Assembly (NCBI GenBank): GCA_021151695.1
Contig: JAGKWU010000006.1
Location: 62,001-126,000 of the forward strand
Length of the DNA stretch: 64,000 nt
Source: Cellvibrionaceae bacterium
GTDB taxonomy: Bacteria > Pseudomonadota > Gammaproteobacteria > Pseudomonadales > Cellvibrionaceae
Direction: 5' to 3'
In this document: positions 15,996 to 24,845 of the stretch, in pieces
Numbering within the stretch: position 1 is the first letter of the stretch
How the letters are laid out: each line of letters begins with the position of its first letter
Program-made: the position numbers and the translations under genes
The notes under the pieces: model-generated
Database searches by the model: none
Told to the model about the DNA's origin: nothing
What the model saw: the letters and a program-made list of their open reading frames with translations, nothing else

Positions 15996-16835
15996 ATGTT
16001 TGAACAAAAACAAATGATTGAATTTTTTAATATCCACGTCGCGCCCTGGTCATTAAAGATAGGGGTTGCCCTTACGATCTTTTTGATAGGCCAACTGGCT
16101 GCGCGCATGATTAGCAGCATCATTGGAAAATTGTTGGCGCATACAGCGCTGGATAAGATTCTGATCGACTTCCTGCGCTCGTTGGTTCGCGCGCTTTTGT
16201 TGGTGGTAGTGCTGGTTGCAGCACTGGATCAGTTGGGCGTAAATACCAACTCCTTAATTGCCATGTTGGGCGCCGCAGGCTTGGCTATCGGTCTCGCGCT
16301 GCAAGACTCGCTGAAAAATTTCGCAGCTGGTTTTATGTTACTGATCTTCCGCCCCTTTAAAGCGGGCGATTTTGTAGAAGCCGCAGGAACCTCGGGCATC
16401 ATTGATAGCATTGGGATCTACTCCACCAAGATGTACACGGGTGACAACAAAGAAGTGATCATCCCCAACGGATCGATTTATACCAGCAACATCGTCAACT
16501 ATTCATCGCGCAAAACCCGTCGTATCGACATGATTTTCAGCGTGAGCTACGGCGATGATATTCGTCTGGCGAAAGAAATTATTAACAAGGTGATCAAAGA
16601 AGAAGAGCGAGTACTGGAGTTTCCAGCGGCAGAAGTTGCAGTGGGTGAACTGGCCGCAAGCAGCGTGAATTTTGTGGTTCGTCCCTGGGTGAAATCGGAT
16701 GATTACTGGTCAGTACGTTTTGCCATCAATGAAAAAATCAAGCTCGCATTTGATGAAAACAATATCACCATCCCTTTCCCGCACATGGACGTGAACCTTC
16801 GTCAGCCCTCAAAGCAGGCAGCTGACAAGGAATAG
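15996..16835 (+). CDS. mscS: Small-conductance mechanosensitive channel MscS
   Basis: The 279-residue protein forms a heptameric inner membrane channel that opens under membrane tension and releases solutes after osmotic downshock. It has three TM helices; the pore-lining TM3 reads LGAAGLAIGLALQDSLKNFAAG (Gly/Ala pattern, about residues 91-112). The beta domain follows (RPFKAGDFVEAAGTSGIIDS, then IIPNGSIYTSNIVNYS), and the C-terminal alpha/beta domain ends with IPFPHMDVNL. Length matches the E. coli protein (286). It lies 42 bases after rsxE on the same strand and may be partly co-transcribed, although its own function is unrelated. Confidence 0.95.
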   Translation: MFEQKQMIEFFNIHVAPWSLKIGVALTIFLIGQLAARMISSIIGKLLAHTALDKILIDFLRSLVRALLLVVVLVAALDQLGVNTNSLIAMLGAAGLAIGLALQDSLKNFAAGFMLLIFRPFKAGDFVEAAGTSGIIDSIGIYSTKMYTGDNKEVIIPNGSIYTSNIVNYSSRKTRRIDMIFSVSYGDDIRLAKEIINKVIKEEERVLEFPAAEVAVGELAASSVNFVVRPWVKSDDYWSVRFAINEKIKLAFDENNITIPFPHMDVNLRQPSKQAADKE

Positions 16836-16837
16836 CG

Positions 16838-17332
16838 TTACCAGAATTTGCGCCCTTCCGCCTGCCAGCGCAGCACATCCTCCCGAAACGCTGGTGGGCC
16901 AAAACTAAATGCCTGTTGCTTGCTCTGCAGCTTTCCATCCACCAATTGTTGCTCCAGATAAATTAATGGCCGAAAATTTTCAGCGGCAAATTGTTTAAGC
17001 CAATTGAGTGATTCTTCGGGAATTTTTTCGCCCACTGGCACCGCCAAATCTACGTAGGCGCCGTGCCAGACCAATTTATTAAAGATCATAATGACCTTGC
17101 CGGTACTGGGCTTCATCCAATCTGGCATGGGGCTATTCTCCATCACCCAGCCACAATTGAAATTGATACAAGGATCCTTGGGGCGATTGGCGTAGTTGCT
17201 ACAGCCACTACCTGTACTGTATGGGCAGGGACAGCCCGGGCTCACTTGATGCCCGGCAATCACCATTTGCAACCAGCCGTCGCAGCAAGCCGTGCAAGAA
17301 TCACAATCGCGTTTTACAGGAGTTTGTTGCAC
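16838..17332 (-). CDS. Cysteine-cluster protein (YkgJ-like, putative metal binding)
   Basis: The 164-residue cytoplasmic protein has an N-terminal Cys array: CDSCTACC, then CPCPY, then C in SGCSNY, then C in KDPCINFNC. This spacing resembles the YkgJ family (predicted zinc or Fe-S binding). The rest is a mixed alpha/beta stretch ending in GRKFW without a domain I know. I place the start at a GTG at 17332, because AAGGAG lies seven bases upstream; a TTG at 17365 would add 11 residues and put the ribosome site inside the gene. It is convergent with mscS (two-base gap) and lies downstream of pyrB on the same strand, beyond a terminator. Confidence 0.8.
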   Translation of the reverse strand: MQQTPVKRDCDSCTACCDGWLQMVIAGHQVSPGCPCPYSTGSGCSNYANRPKDPCINFNCGWVMENSPMPDWMKPSTGKVIMIFNKLVWHGAYVDLAVPVGEKIPEESLNWLKQFAAENFRPLIYLEQQLVDGKLQSKQQAFSFGPPAFREDVLRWQAEGRKFW

Positions 17333-17402
17333 GTTACATCTCCTTAAAATTCCGAACTTCGTCAACCAGATGCTGTATCTATGCGAGAATCAGATGACCA
17401 TA

Positions 17403-17430
17403 AAAAAAGCGAACCAATGTTCGCTTTTTT
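17403..17430 (-). terminator. Rho-independent terminator after pyrB
   Basis: A 12-base stem (AAAAAAGCGAAC at 17403-17414 with GTTCGCTTTTTT at 17419-17430) closes a CAAT loop. It starts 12 bases after the pyrB stop and works as a T-tailed terminator on the minus strand; its symmetry also allows plus-strand use. Confidence 0.88.
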
Positions 17431-17441
17431 GTACGCAATGA

Positions 17442-18458
17442 TTATTTCGTTCGCAGCGAGCTATGCCAATTCACTTCGCGCGCATATTTATCCACTTGAT
17501 CAGCCACATTCAAAACCAGTGCAAAAAGTGCCATGCGCACCAGCACGCCATTATCTGTCTGACGGAAGATCGCGAGATTAGGGTTTGCATTCAAGTCGTT
17601 ATCCAACTCGTTTGCATCAGCGCGTGAGTCACGCGGCAGCGGATGCATAATCACGGTGTTGGGTTCGCAGTACTGGGTGTAAATGCGCTGGTTCAAACGG
17701 TAGCGACCACGATACTGATCCGCTTCCTGTTTGTTCGTGAAGCGCTCTTCCTGAATACGGGTTGAGTAGGCAATATCGATATTGGAAATATTGTGGTGCA
17801 AGTCGTCGGTGATAGTCACTGTGTGGCCAGCTTCGCGCAAAGCCTCAACAATATAATCCGGCATGGCCAACTCTTTGGGCGAAATCAGTGTGAGGTGGAT
17901 ATTGCTGAATACGCAGAGCAATTTGCTCAATGAGTGCACCGTGCGGCCATGCTTCAAATCGCCAATCATGGCGATGCGCAATCCGTCGATAGCGCGATTT
18001 TTGGAGTGCAGCTCACGGCGAATGGTATACAGATCCAGCAGCGCTTGTGTGGGATGTTCGTTGGGGCCATCGCCACCATTGATCACAGGTACACGGCTGC
18101 CTTCGGCAAACTCTGCCACCGAGCCAGTGGCTGGATGGCGCATACAAATTACATCGCTATAACCCGAGAGCACACGTGCCGTATCGTACAGGGATTCGCC
18201 TTTGGTAATCGACGAACTCTCAAAGCCTGTGGTCTCGCGTACATTGCCGCCCAACAGGTTAAAGGCAGCACCGAAGCTGACGCGAGTACGGGTGCTCGGC
18301 TCAAAAAACATATTGCCCAGGATGGCCCCTTCCAGCACACGCGTTACCTTGTGGCGCAGTGCGTAGGGCTCCATGGTGTCGGCAACCTCGAAAATGCGCT
18401 GGATATCGCCGCGGTCAAATTGGTTGATGGAGAGAATATGGGCGCCGGTGAAGTTCAC
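17442..18458 (-). CDS. pyrB: Aspartate carbamoyltransferase, catalytic chain
   Basis: The 338-residue enzyme joins carbamoyl phosphate and aspartate in pyrimidine synthesis. The carbamoyl phosphate site is FFEPSTRTRVSFG (Ser55, Thr56, Arg57, Thr58). Further signatures are the HPTQALLDLY segment near residue 134 and HPLPRDSRADANELD near residue 275 for aspartate. The start codon is GTG at 18458 with AAGGA six bases upstream. No regulatory chain gene (pyrI) or pyrC-like gene follows; a terminator closes the transcript. The length fits the group of stand-alone PyrB proteins of about 335-340 residues seen in several gammaproteobacteria. Confidence 0.96.
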   Translation of the reverse strand: MNFTGAHILSINQFDRGDIQRIFEVADTMEPYALRHKVTRVLEGAILGNMFFEPSTRTRVSFGAAFNLLGGNVRETTGFESSSITKGESLYDTARVLSGYSDVICMRHPATGSVAEFAEGSRVPVINGGDGPNEHPTQALLDLYTIRRELHSKNRAIDGLRIAMIGDLKHGRTVHSLSKLLCVFSNIHLTLISPKELAMPDYIVEALREAGHTVTITDDLHHNISNIDIAYSTRIQEERFTNKQEADQYRGRYRLNQRIYTQYCEPNTVIMHPLPRDSRADANELDNDLNANPNLAIFRQTDNGVLVRMALFALVLNVADQVDKYAREVNWHSSLRTK

Positions 18459-18606
18459 GGTGAGTCCTTAAAGCAGAAGGTGGACGGGAGGCAGGCAGGC
18501 TGCCCGAAAATGGCAAACATTTTAACGGCAGACGCCCGTCACACCAATGACTTTTACGATTTAATCCGTGAGGATTGCTATAAATCAGCCTGGGCACTGG
18601 ACCGGA

Positions 18607-19782
18607 TCAGGGCCAGTCAGCAGGACTGAGCGGCAATTGGGCGGTATCGGCGATTATCTGTTTAACAGGGAGCGAAGCACGAATCTTGGCCAATGCAGCC
18701 TTGGCAGTAGCACGGTAGGTGGTGAGCTTCCCTCCCATCACCGACAGAACCCGCGGGCAGCTCTCATCGTCCACCTCAAACAACACCTCTCGAGTCCGCG
18801 AAAAAGGACTCTTTTGACCGTGAGGCAGCACGCGCAAACCGGCAAAACTATCCACGCTAGCCAGATCTATTTCCAAGTGTGGGAAATAATGCTGTAGAAC
18901 CCCCAGTAGGTAATCGCGCTCTTCGATCGAACAGGCTGCTTTTTCGGGTGCATCCATAAAGGGCTTTTCAGTAGTACCCACCATTAATCGCCCCTGGTAG
19001 GGCAAGGCAAATACGGCGCGTTTGTCCTGGGGGGCTTCCAGATAAAAGTACTGCTTAAGCAGCGGTGGCAAGAGCAGATGGCTGCCTTGTACCAATTCCA
19101 CCGAAGGTGGATACATGGAGGGTTCAATGCCCGCAATCACATCACTGGCCCAAGGGCCGGCACAGTTAACCAGCACCCGGCAACTGGCGGTTTTAAATCC
19201 ATATTCGGATTCAAACTCCACCATACAATATTGGGGGCTGACCTCGGCTCGCACAAAATGGGCAGGAATTTCACACTCTGCACCCAACTCAATCGCCGAT
19301 TGCAAAACCGCACGGGTGAGCGCGGCATCGTCTGTCTGGGCTTCGTAATAGCGAAACACCGCTTGCAAACCTCTTTGATTCAACCCCTCCAGATCATTCC
19401 ATTCGGCGCGCGGCAAACTGCGAAACAACGCATTGGAATCAAAGCCTGCCAAGGCTGCATATAGACTCAACCCGGTACGAATAGTAGCTGGGCTGCGTTT
19501 GGAATCTTTATAAATGGGGATATGAAGCGGTTGCAGCTTAACCAACTCGGGAGCCAGTTTTAGTAAAAGTGCGCGCTCTTTGAGGCTTTCGCGTACGAGA
19601 CCAAATTGACCAGATTCAAGGTAACGCAAACCGCCATGAATTAATTTTGAAGATCTGCTGGAGGTACCGGCGGCAGGCGCCGATTGCTCCAGAACCAATA
19701 CAGTGTAGCCAGCTGCCGCTGCGGCCTGGGCAATTCCCGCGCCCTGAATTCCTGCTCCTACAACAACAAGATCATATTTCAT
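18607..19782 (-). CDS. glpD: FAD-dependent glycerol-3-phosphate dehydrogenase (GlpD-like)
   Basis: This 391-residue flavoprotein of the DAO family oxidises glycerol-3-phosphate to dihydroxyacetone phosphate and passes electrons to quinone. The FAD dinucleotide site is at the N terminus (MKYDLVVVGAGIQGAGIA). Then come SSRSSKLIHGGLRYLESGQF, VNCAGPWASDVI and, near the C terminus, SVMGGKLTTYRATAKAALAK, all GlpD signatures. It is shorter than E. coli GlpD (501) because the C-terminal helical domain is missing, so a related glycerol-3-phosphate oxidase-like role is possible. I use ATG at 19782; an in-frame extension to 19887 lacks family similarity. The gene is alone; the FGGY kinase at 27113 is not adjacent. 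Confidence 0.88.
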   Translation of the reverse strand: MKYDLVVVGAGIQGAGIAQAAAAAGYTVLVLEQSAPAAGTSSRSSKLIHGGLRYLESGQFGLVRESLKERALLLKLAPELVKLQPLHIPIYKDSKRSPATIRTGLSLYAALAGFDSNALFRSLPRAEWNDLEGLNQRGLQAVFRYYEAQTDDAALTRAVLQSAIELGAECEIPAHFVRAEVSPQYCMVEFESEYGFKTASCRVLVNCAGPWASDVIAGIEPSMYPPSVELVQGSHLLLPPLLKQYFYLEAPQDKRAVFALPYQGRLMVGTTEKPFMDAPEKAACSIEERDYLLGVLQHYFPHLEIDLASVDSFAGLRVLPHGQKSPFSRTREVLFEVDDESCPRVLSVMGGKLTTYRATAKAALAKIRASLPVKQIIADTAQLPLSPADWP

Positions 19783-20095
19783 TAATATTTTCCAATCTTG
19801 GATAGTAAGGGTCTGCTTACAGACCAAAGGCAAGTGTAGTCGAGTTTTGCGTAGCAGGACACAGGGTAAACGCCTCTTCTGATACACATCAAAAAGTCAC
19901 AGTGCCCTGCATAGACTATAGCGCTGGAAAGTTACAAAGGTTCGTTTAAACGTCATTTTTGCAAATTGGTGGCATATGTTCTTTCATTTCCATACCTAAT
20001 ATTTCACTCTTTCCTATACTCAACCAGATGCTGGTAAGCGCAACCCATATCACCAGCAACACCTTTCATTAAGGAAAGTTTTTCGAGGAGAAATT
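19783..20095. other. Divergent intergenic region between glpD and the GGDEF-EAL gene
   Basis: The 313 bases hold the promoters of two divergent genes. TATACT at 20015-20020 may be the -10 box of the plus-strand gene, without a clear -35. AAGGAAAG and GAGGAG near 20070-20092 give that gene a strong ribosome site. I see no further gene here. Confidence 0.35.
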
Positions 20096-22282
20096 ATGAA
20101 GTGCCCGGAGATCTTTGCCGATGAGCCAGCACGTTTGCACGCATTGGCTGAATACGGTTTCGATAAGGAGCAAATGCTAAGCAGCCTGGACCCGGTGGTC
20201 CGCATCGCCTCGCGCATGTTTGATATGCCTGTATCAGCAGTCAATATGATCGGCAATGACCATGTGTTTTTTGCGGCGAGCATAGGGGTTGGCGTAGTGG
20301 ATATGCGGCGCGATGTTTCTTTCTGCGCCCACGCCATCAACCAACAGGAAGTTATGGTAGTCCCCGATGCCACCAAGGATGATCGATTTCATGACAATCC
20401 ATTAGTACTGGGATCGGCCAATGTGCGTTTTTACGCAGGTGTTCCCCTCCTCTCCCCTGATGGTTTTGCACTGGGCGCACTCTGTGTACTCGATGACAAA
20501 CCCCATCCCGAATTTTCAGAAGATGATAAGCAGCGTTTAAAAGAGCTTGCCAAAATGGCGTCAGACCGATTGGAGTTGCGACGAGTAGAAGTTGCATCGC
20601 AACAGAACCGCCCAAGCTTTAATGATTACGCCAACAACTCCGCTACGCCAGTGATCTGGTTTGATGAGCATCTCGAACTAATGCAATGGAATCACGCGGC
20701 AGCAGATGCACAAGGCTATAAAGCTGATGAAAAATCCACACTGCATTTTGATCAACTACTTGCGGAGCATGAACGCCCTTCTTTGCGCTTGCTTATCGCC
20801 AGAGCGCGAGCGTCCGGCTCGCTGGAAGATTTGCAAATCCCCACCAACCTCGTCGCCAAACGCAAAGATGGCAGCGAGTATCGCACCGGGCTCTCGCTGT
20901 TTTGCTGGAAAGACGCAGGCCGTTTGATTTTTGAGGCCCAACTAAAAGATTTAAGCAATCAGGCGCGTGAAGAGGAAGAGTTACGCCAGCAAGCCAATAT
21001 CGATGCACTTACAGGATTAGCCAATCGCGGAAATTTTTATCGCCGCGTAGAAGCGGTGTTAACCACACCGCTAGCTGCTGCCGTTTTTATGATTGACCTT
21101 GATGGATTCAAGGACGTTAACGATACCCTTGGCCACACCTTGGGAGATGCCATATTGCGCGAAGTTGCCCAGCGATTGCAGCGTCTCTGCGGGCCACAAG
21201 ATCTGGTGGCCCGTATCGGCGGTGACGAATTTGCGGTGCTGTTGCCCGGCCAAACAGACAGCAAAGCCTCGTTGCAATTGGCCGACATTATGATCAAGTC
21301 CATCGCCAAACCTTTCACGATTGACGAACACCAAATTCATGTAGCGGCGAGCTGCGGTGTAGCCCTCGCGCCCGCGCAAGCACAGGAAGCATTGGAGTTG
21401 GTTAGCGACGCAGACCTTGCTCTCTTCAAAGCGAAAAGTATGGGGCGCGGCCAGCTCGCTTTATTTGTTCCCGCGTTGCGTATGGAAGCCGCAACACGTC
21501 GTTTGTATGGAATGCAATTACACAGAGCCGTGAGTGACGGTGAATTTTTATTGTTTTACCAACCCCAGATAAATCTCATCACGGGTGCAATCACAGGCGC
21601 AGAAGCCTTAATTCGCTGGCATCATCCCGAGCGAGGTTTACTTGGTCCAGCCGAATTTTTACCAGCACTGGAAGGTGGCACCCTCGCCGCTGCCGTCGGC
21701 TTCTGGATACTCAACGAAGCCTGCGCACAGGCCGCTTACTGGCGCCGCCAGGGCGCTGCAGATTTCCGTATAGGTGTAAATCTATGCAGCGCACAATTTC
21801 GTGTGGGAGATCTGGTGCAGGAAGTGGCTGAAACACTAAAGCGTCACGGCCTGCCCGCTGAGGCGTTGGAACTGGAGGTCACAGAAAATATCGTACTCGA
21901 TAACGACGGGATAGTCCTCGAAACCTTACAACGCCTGTACAACCTGGGCGTGGGCATCGCCTTCGATGATTTCGGCACAGGTTATGGCTCATTGAGCTTG
22001 CTGAAGACTTATCCCTTAACTCGCATCAAGATCGATCAATCCTTTGTGCGCGAAATTGAAACCTCCAAACGCGACGCGTCGGTGATACGCGCCATTCTGG
22101 ATATGGCGCGCAGCTTTGATCTGGAAACTATCGCAGAAGGGATAGAAACCGAAACAACTAAAAATTATCTGCAACGGGAAATGTGCGATGAAGGCCAAGG
22201 TTACCTTTTTGGAAAACCCATGCCCGCCAATCAATTTGAACACCTATTGGGAATAAATACGGCAACCAAAGCTACTGCCTGA
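20096..22282 (+). CDS. GAF-PAS-GGDEF-EAL cyclic di-GMP signalling protein
   Basis: The 728-residue cytoplasmic protein has four domains: GAF (about residues 25-165), PAS (about 175-295), GGDEF (about 300-455) and EAL (about 475-720). The GGDEF motif is intact at 375-379 (RIGGDEFAVLLPG), so diguanylate cyclase activity is likely. The position of the RxxD inhibitory site reads GPQD, so product inhibition is probably absent. The EAL domain keeps EAL at 503-505, EVTENIVLD, FDDFGTGYGSLS, KIDQSF and the EGIET motif, so phosphodiesterase activity is also likely. There is no membrane segment; the GAF and PAS domains would sense a soluble or cofactor signal. It is a single gene with a strong ribosome site. 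Confidence 0.95.
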   Translation: MKCPEIFADEPARLHALAEYGFDKEQMLSSLDPVVRIASRMFDMPVSAVNMIGNDHVFFAASIGVGVVDMRRDVSFCAHAINQQEVMVVPDATKDDRFHDNPLVLGSANVRFYAGVPLLSPDGFALGALCVLDDKPHPEFSEDDKQRLKELAKMASDRLELRRVEVASQQNRPSFNDYANNSATPVIWFDEHLELMQWNHAAADAQGYKADEKSTLHFDQLLAEHERPSLRLLIARARASGSLEDLQIPTNLVAKRKDGSEYRTGLSLFCWKDAGRLIFEAQLKDLSNQAREEEELRQQANIDALTGLANRGNFYRRVEAVLTTPLAAAVFMIDLDGFKDVNDTLGHTLGDAILREVAQRLQRLCGPQDLVARIGGDEFAVLLPGQTDSKASLQLADIMIKSIAKPFTIDEHQIHVAASCGVALAPAQAQEALELVSDADLALFKAKSMGRGQLALFVPALRMEAATRRLYGMQLHRAVSDGEFLLFYQPQINLITGAITGAEALIRWHHPERGLLGPAEFLPALEGGTLAAAVGFWILNEACAQAAYWRRQGAADFRIGVNLCSAQFRVGDLVQEVAETLKRHGLPAEALELEVTENIVLDNDGIVLETLQRLYNLGVGIAFDDFGTGYGSLSLLKTYPLTRIKIDQSFVREIETSKRDASVIRAILDMARSFDLETIAEGIETETTKNYLQREMCDEGQGYLFGKPMPANQFEHLLGINTATKATA

Positions 22283-22297
22283 TTGCCGCAAAACAAT

Positions 22298-22327
22298 ATT
22301 AAAAGGCATTTAATTAAAAGGCATTTA
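22298..22327. repeat. Perfect tandem duplication of a 15-bp unit
   Basis: ATTAAAAGGCATTTA occurs at 22298-22312 and again at 22313-22327 with no mismatch. It lies between the convergent ends of the GGDEF-EAL and hemerythrin-like genes. It looks like a local slippage or duplication event. Confidence 0.85.
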
Positions 22328-22341
22328 CATGCAAAAGGGAT

Positions 22342-22857
22342 TTAGCAGGCTTCTGCGATACTGAACTTGGGATGGCGGTTAATAGAAACCACCGCTGCCT
22401 TTTTGGCCGGTGGCCGTTCCAGTTTAAAGCGCTGCTCCATCAGGTTATTGGAAAGCGCCAGCAAATCTATTTCAAGCTGGCGAATTTCCGGAAAAATTTT
22501 TACTTCTTCATGCTTGATATGCTGATGCAAGCGCTCCGCCAAGGCATGGACTTTGGCATCATAAAATTCATCATCTGGATCTGTATTGCACAGCTGGGAA
22601 ACCAACGCCTCGGTTTTGGCATGAACATCCAGCGCATCCTCCACCAGACTGGCATCGCCTAAGGATTCCCGAACAGTGGGAAACAACAACTCACGTTCAA
22701 GTTGTGAATGAATTCTTACAGATTTGCAAATAGCCTGAACCAGCTTTTGTTTGTGAATGCGCAAACCATCGCGCATAGCTTCAAACTCTTCCAACATACT
22801 GAGCACATCTTCATGGTCTTCAGTAAGCAAAGTAATCACGTCTTTTGAAAGTGTCAT
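22342..22857 (-). CDS. Hemerythrin-like domain protein
   Basis: The 171-residue cytoplasmic four-helix protein has spaced His and Glu residues of a hemerythrin HHE fold: TEDHEDVLSMLEEFE near residue 14, IHSQLERELLFPTVRE near 51, a His near 79 (DVHAKTEALV), and HQHIKHEEVKIFPEIRQ near 111-120. These can bind a di-iron centre. Such proteins are linked to oxygen or nitric oxide sensing and iron handling, but the exact role here is open. The last 25 residues are basic and probably flexible. The gene is single and convergent with the GGDEF-EAL gene. Confidence 0.88.
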   Translation of the reverse strand: MTLSKDVITLLTEDHEDVLSMLEEFEAMRDGLRIHKQKLVQAICKSVRIHSQLERELLFPTVRESLGDASLVEDALDVHAKTEALVSQLCNTDPDDEFYDAKVHALAERLHQHIKHEEVKIFPEIRQLEIDLLALSNNLMEQRFKLERPPAKKAAVVSINRHPKFSIAEAC

Positions 22858-23329
22858 AGCGTACCTGTTTTGGCGTATCAGCCGTTAGCATGCCTATAGT
22901 GAACATAAACGCGGGTTGGTTCGTTCTGGCCCAGTTACCGGCAAGCCCAAAAAGCTTTACAGCCGTTCCAGAGAGCGCCTCCTTCATCGCTTTTAGTTTT
23001 CTCTCGATAATTACCTGTGATCTATGCGTACGACTGCCATAAGCCAATTCCTCCCTGATGATGTAGATGCCGTTTTTAGTGTTATGGCAAGAGCCGTAAA
23101 TAGTGCCTCAACAAAGCCTGGCTCGCAATTATCCAACGACCGGACAATGAAATTTTTTCAGCTTCATTTCACGCACAAGTAGCAAGTGAAGCTCAAAAGA
23201 AAAAATAAGCAAGCCTGCAAAGAAGCGATTGGCGCATTACTTTTCATTCCTGTTAAAACAGCTAGTCGCGATATCAAAAGCGAGTAAAATGGCGCCACCA
23301 ATAAGAACACCTGAATCTTTCCTATAACA
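22858..23329. other. Intergenic region of 472 bases, no confident gene
   Basis: This region holds the promoter of the hemerythrin-like gene (minus) and of the lipoprotein gene (plus; TAAAAT at 23285-23290 may be its -10 box). Short open frames exist on both strands but none has a ribosome site and composition that convince me. I see no repeat family member, tRNA or strong terminator. Confidence 0.4.
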
Positions 23330-24814
23330 ATGAAAACGATAAAAAATCAATTTAAAAAATTCCTGGTAGTTTTAGCGCTCAGCTGTCTACCGGCAATCTT
23401 GCTTGGGATCAGCGGCTGCTCACCCGCCCAACGAATTGCAAAAAATCCGCCCAACAGCGTTACGAGGGATTACCGCGTACTATTTGAGGGGCGGGTTATC
23501 GGCCAGGTTTTTATCGAAACAAGCCAGTCAAATGATGTAATTCGCACCACAGAAACCACAAAAATTGCCACGCAATTTCGCGGCATGAATGCCATCACTA
23601 ATATCATTCGTGAGACATATGAAGAGGACGCATCAGGTCACCCGCTAACGCTTCAGAAGCAGATTATTATCCCCCACGCGCTGCGCAACATTCGTGCAAC
23701 TATCGCCAAGGATGAACTGCTTGTTCGAGATCAGCGGGGAGACCAGATTGCCAATGCAACACACCCATTGCCCGCCGACCTTTTATTACACCAGGGCATA
23801 CGTGCAAAAATGCGTGAAGCGGCCGATGAAGCCAAGCCAGTGTTTTACAGTGAATGGAGTTTTGAGCAGCAGAAATTCATCGCAATGAAACTGGAAGCCA
23901 AAAGGATAGAAGGCACAGAAAATGTCTGGCGCATCCACAGGGAATCACTCAATGAGAAAAAGCAATTTCAGGAAGAATATCTGGTCGATAACGAATTCTA
24001 CCCGCTGCAAACACAGATTAATTATCTGGGCAAACCCTTGATTATTGAGCGCTGCCAGCAACCTTGCTCCGCTGAATACCTTCAACCACTAAAGCCCCTC
24101 GATCAGCAGTTGCTCAGCTCTCCCTATCAAATTACCAGCGATGCGCTAAATGGACATATTCGCTATCGCATTACATCCGCATTCGAACCGCCGGCTACCG
24201 GGGAACAACAAGTCTATCGTGAGGGCGATCTATGGGTTGTGGATATATGCACCCATTGTCATGCAGATGTCCCCCAAATTTCTGAAGAGTTTACAGCCTA
24301 TTTAAAACCCAATAACTGGCTGGAAAGTCACGATAGTCGATTAATTTCCGCCGCACAAAAAGCGGTAAATCCAAAAGATGCCGGGGATGTGAAAATGACA
24401 ATGCTGGCAAGACTGACCCGCAAGCGGCTGGAGAGAAATCCACAATTTTCTGGCTATGCCAGCGCACTGCAGGCCTACCAAAATCGTGCCGGTGATTGTA
24501 CCGAATACGCCCTGTTGCTAGCTGCACTTGGTCGCGCAGCCGGCATACCAACACGGGTTTTGTTTGGGTTGAGTTATTCCCGCGAGCAATTCCACGGACA
24601 TAAACATGTGTTTGCGCCCCACGCCTGGGTGCAAGCCTGGGTAGACAATCGCTGGCGCAGCTACGACGCCGCATTGGATAATTTTGATGCCGGGCACTTA
24701 GCGCTCAGCATCAGCGAAGGGGATCAAAAAGATTTCAACGCAATCTTTGAAAATTTCACGCGTTTGAAAATTGTTTCAGCACAACAAATTGTGAAAGCAA
24801 AAATTGATCACTAA
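23330..24814 (+). CDS. Lipoprotein with C-terminal transglutaminase-like domain
   Basis: The 494-residue protein is predicted to be exported and lipid-anchored: a basic start and hydrophobic stretch are followed by the lipobox LGISGC with Cys30. Residues about 45-280 form a beta-rich region without a name I recognise. The C-terminal transglutaminase-like core has Cys390 in AGDCTEYALLLAA, His431 in APHAWVQAW and Asp446 in RSYDAALD, a full triad. In this family the domain usually acts as a protease or amidase. An extra pair CTHCH near residue 307 is unusual. It is the second transglutaminase-like protein in the window, unrelated in N-terminal part to the one in the Anbu operon. It is convergent with the Cys-motif gene. 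Confidence 0.88.
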   Translation: MKTIKNQFKKFLVVLALSCLPAILLGISGCSPAQRIAKNPPNSVTRDYRVLFEGRVIGQVFIETSQSNDVIRTTETTKIATQFRGMNAITNIIRETYEEDASGHPLTLQKQIIIPHALRNIRATIAKDELLVRDQRGDQIANATHPLPADLLLHQGIRAKMREAADEAKPVFYSEWSFEQQKFIAMKLEAKRIEGTENVWRIHRESLNEKKQFQEEYLVDNEFYPLQTQINYLGKPLIIERCQQPCSAEYLQPLKPLDQQLLSSPYQITSDALNGHIRYRITSAFEPPATGEQQVYREGDLWVVDICTHCHADVPQISEEFTAYLKPNNWLESHDSRLISAAQKAVNPKDAGDVKMTMLARLTRKRLERNPQFSGYASALQAYQNRAGDCTEYALLLAALGRAAGIPTRVLFGLSYSREQFHGHKHVFAPHAWVQAWVDNRWRSYDAALDNFDAGHLALSISEGDQKDFNAIFENFTRLKIVSAQQIVKAKIDH

Positions 24815-24845
24815 TCTTGCTGCGGTGGGGAATTGCCTGATCGCG

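Noticed and set aside
22820..23047. 75-codon minus-strand frame upstream of the hemerythrin-like gene
   Set aside because: It overlaps the start of the better supported hemerythrin-like gene and shows no family features.
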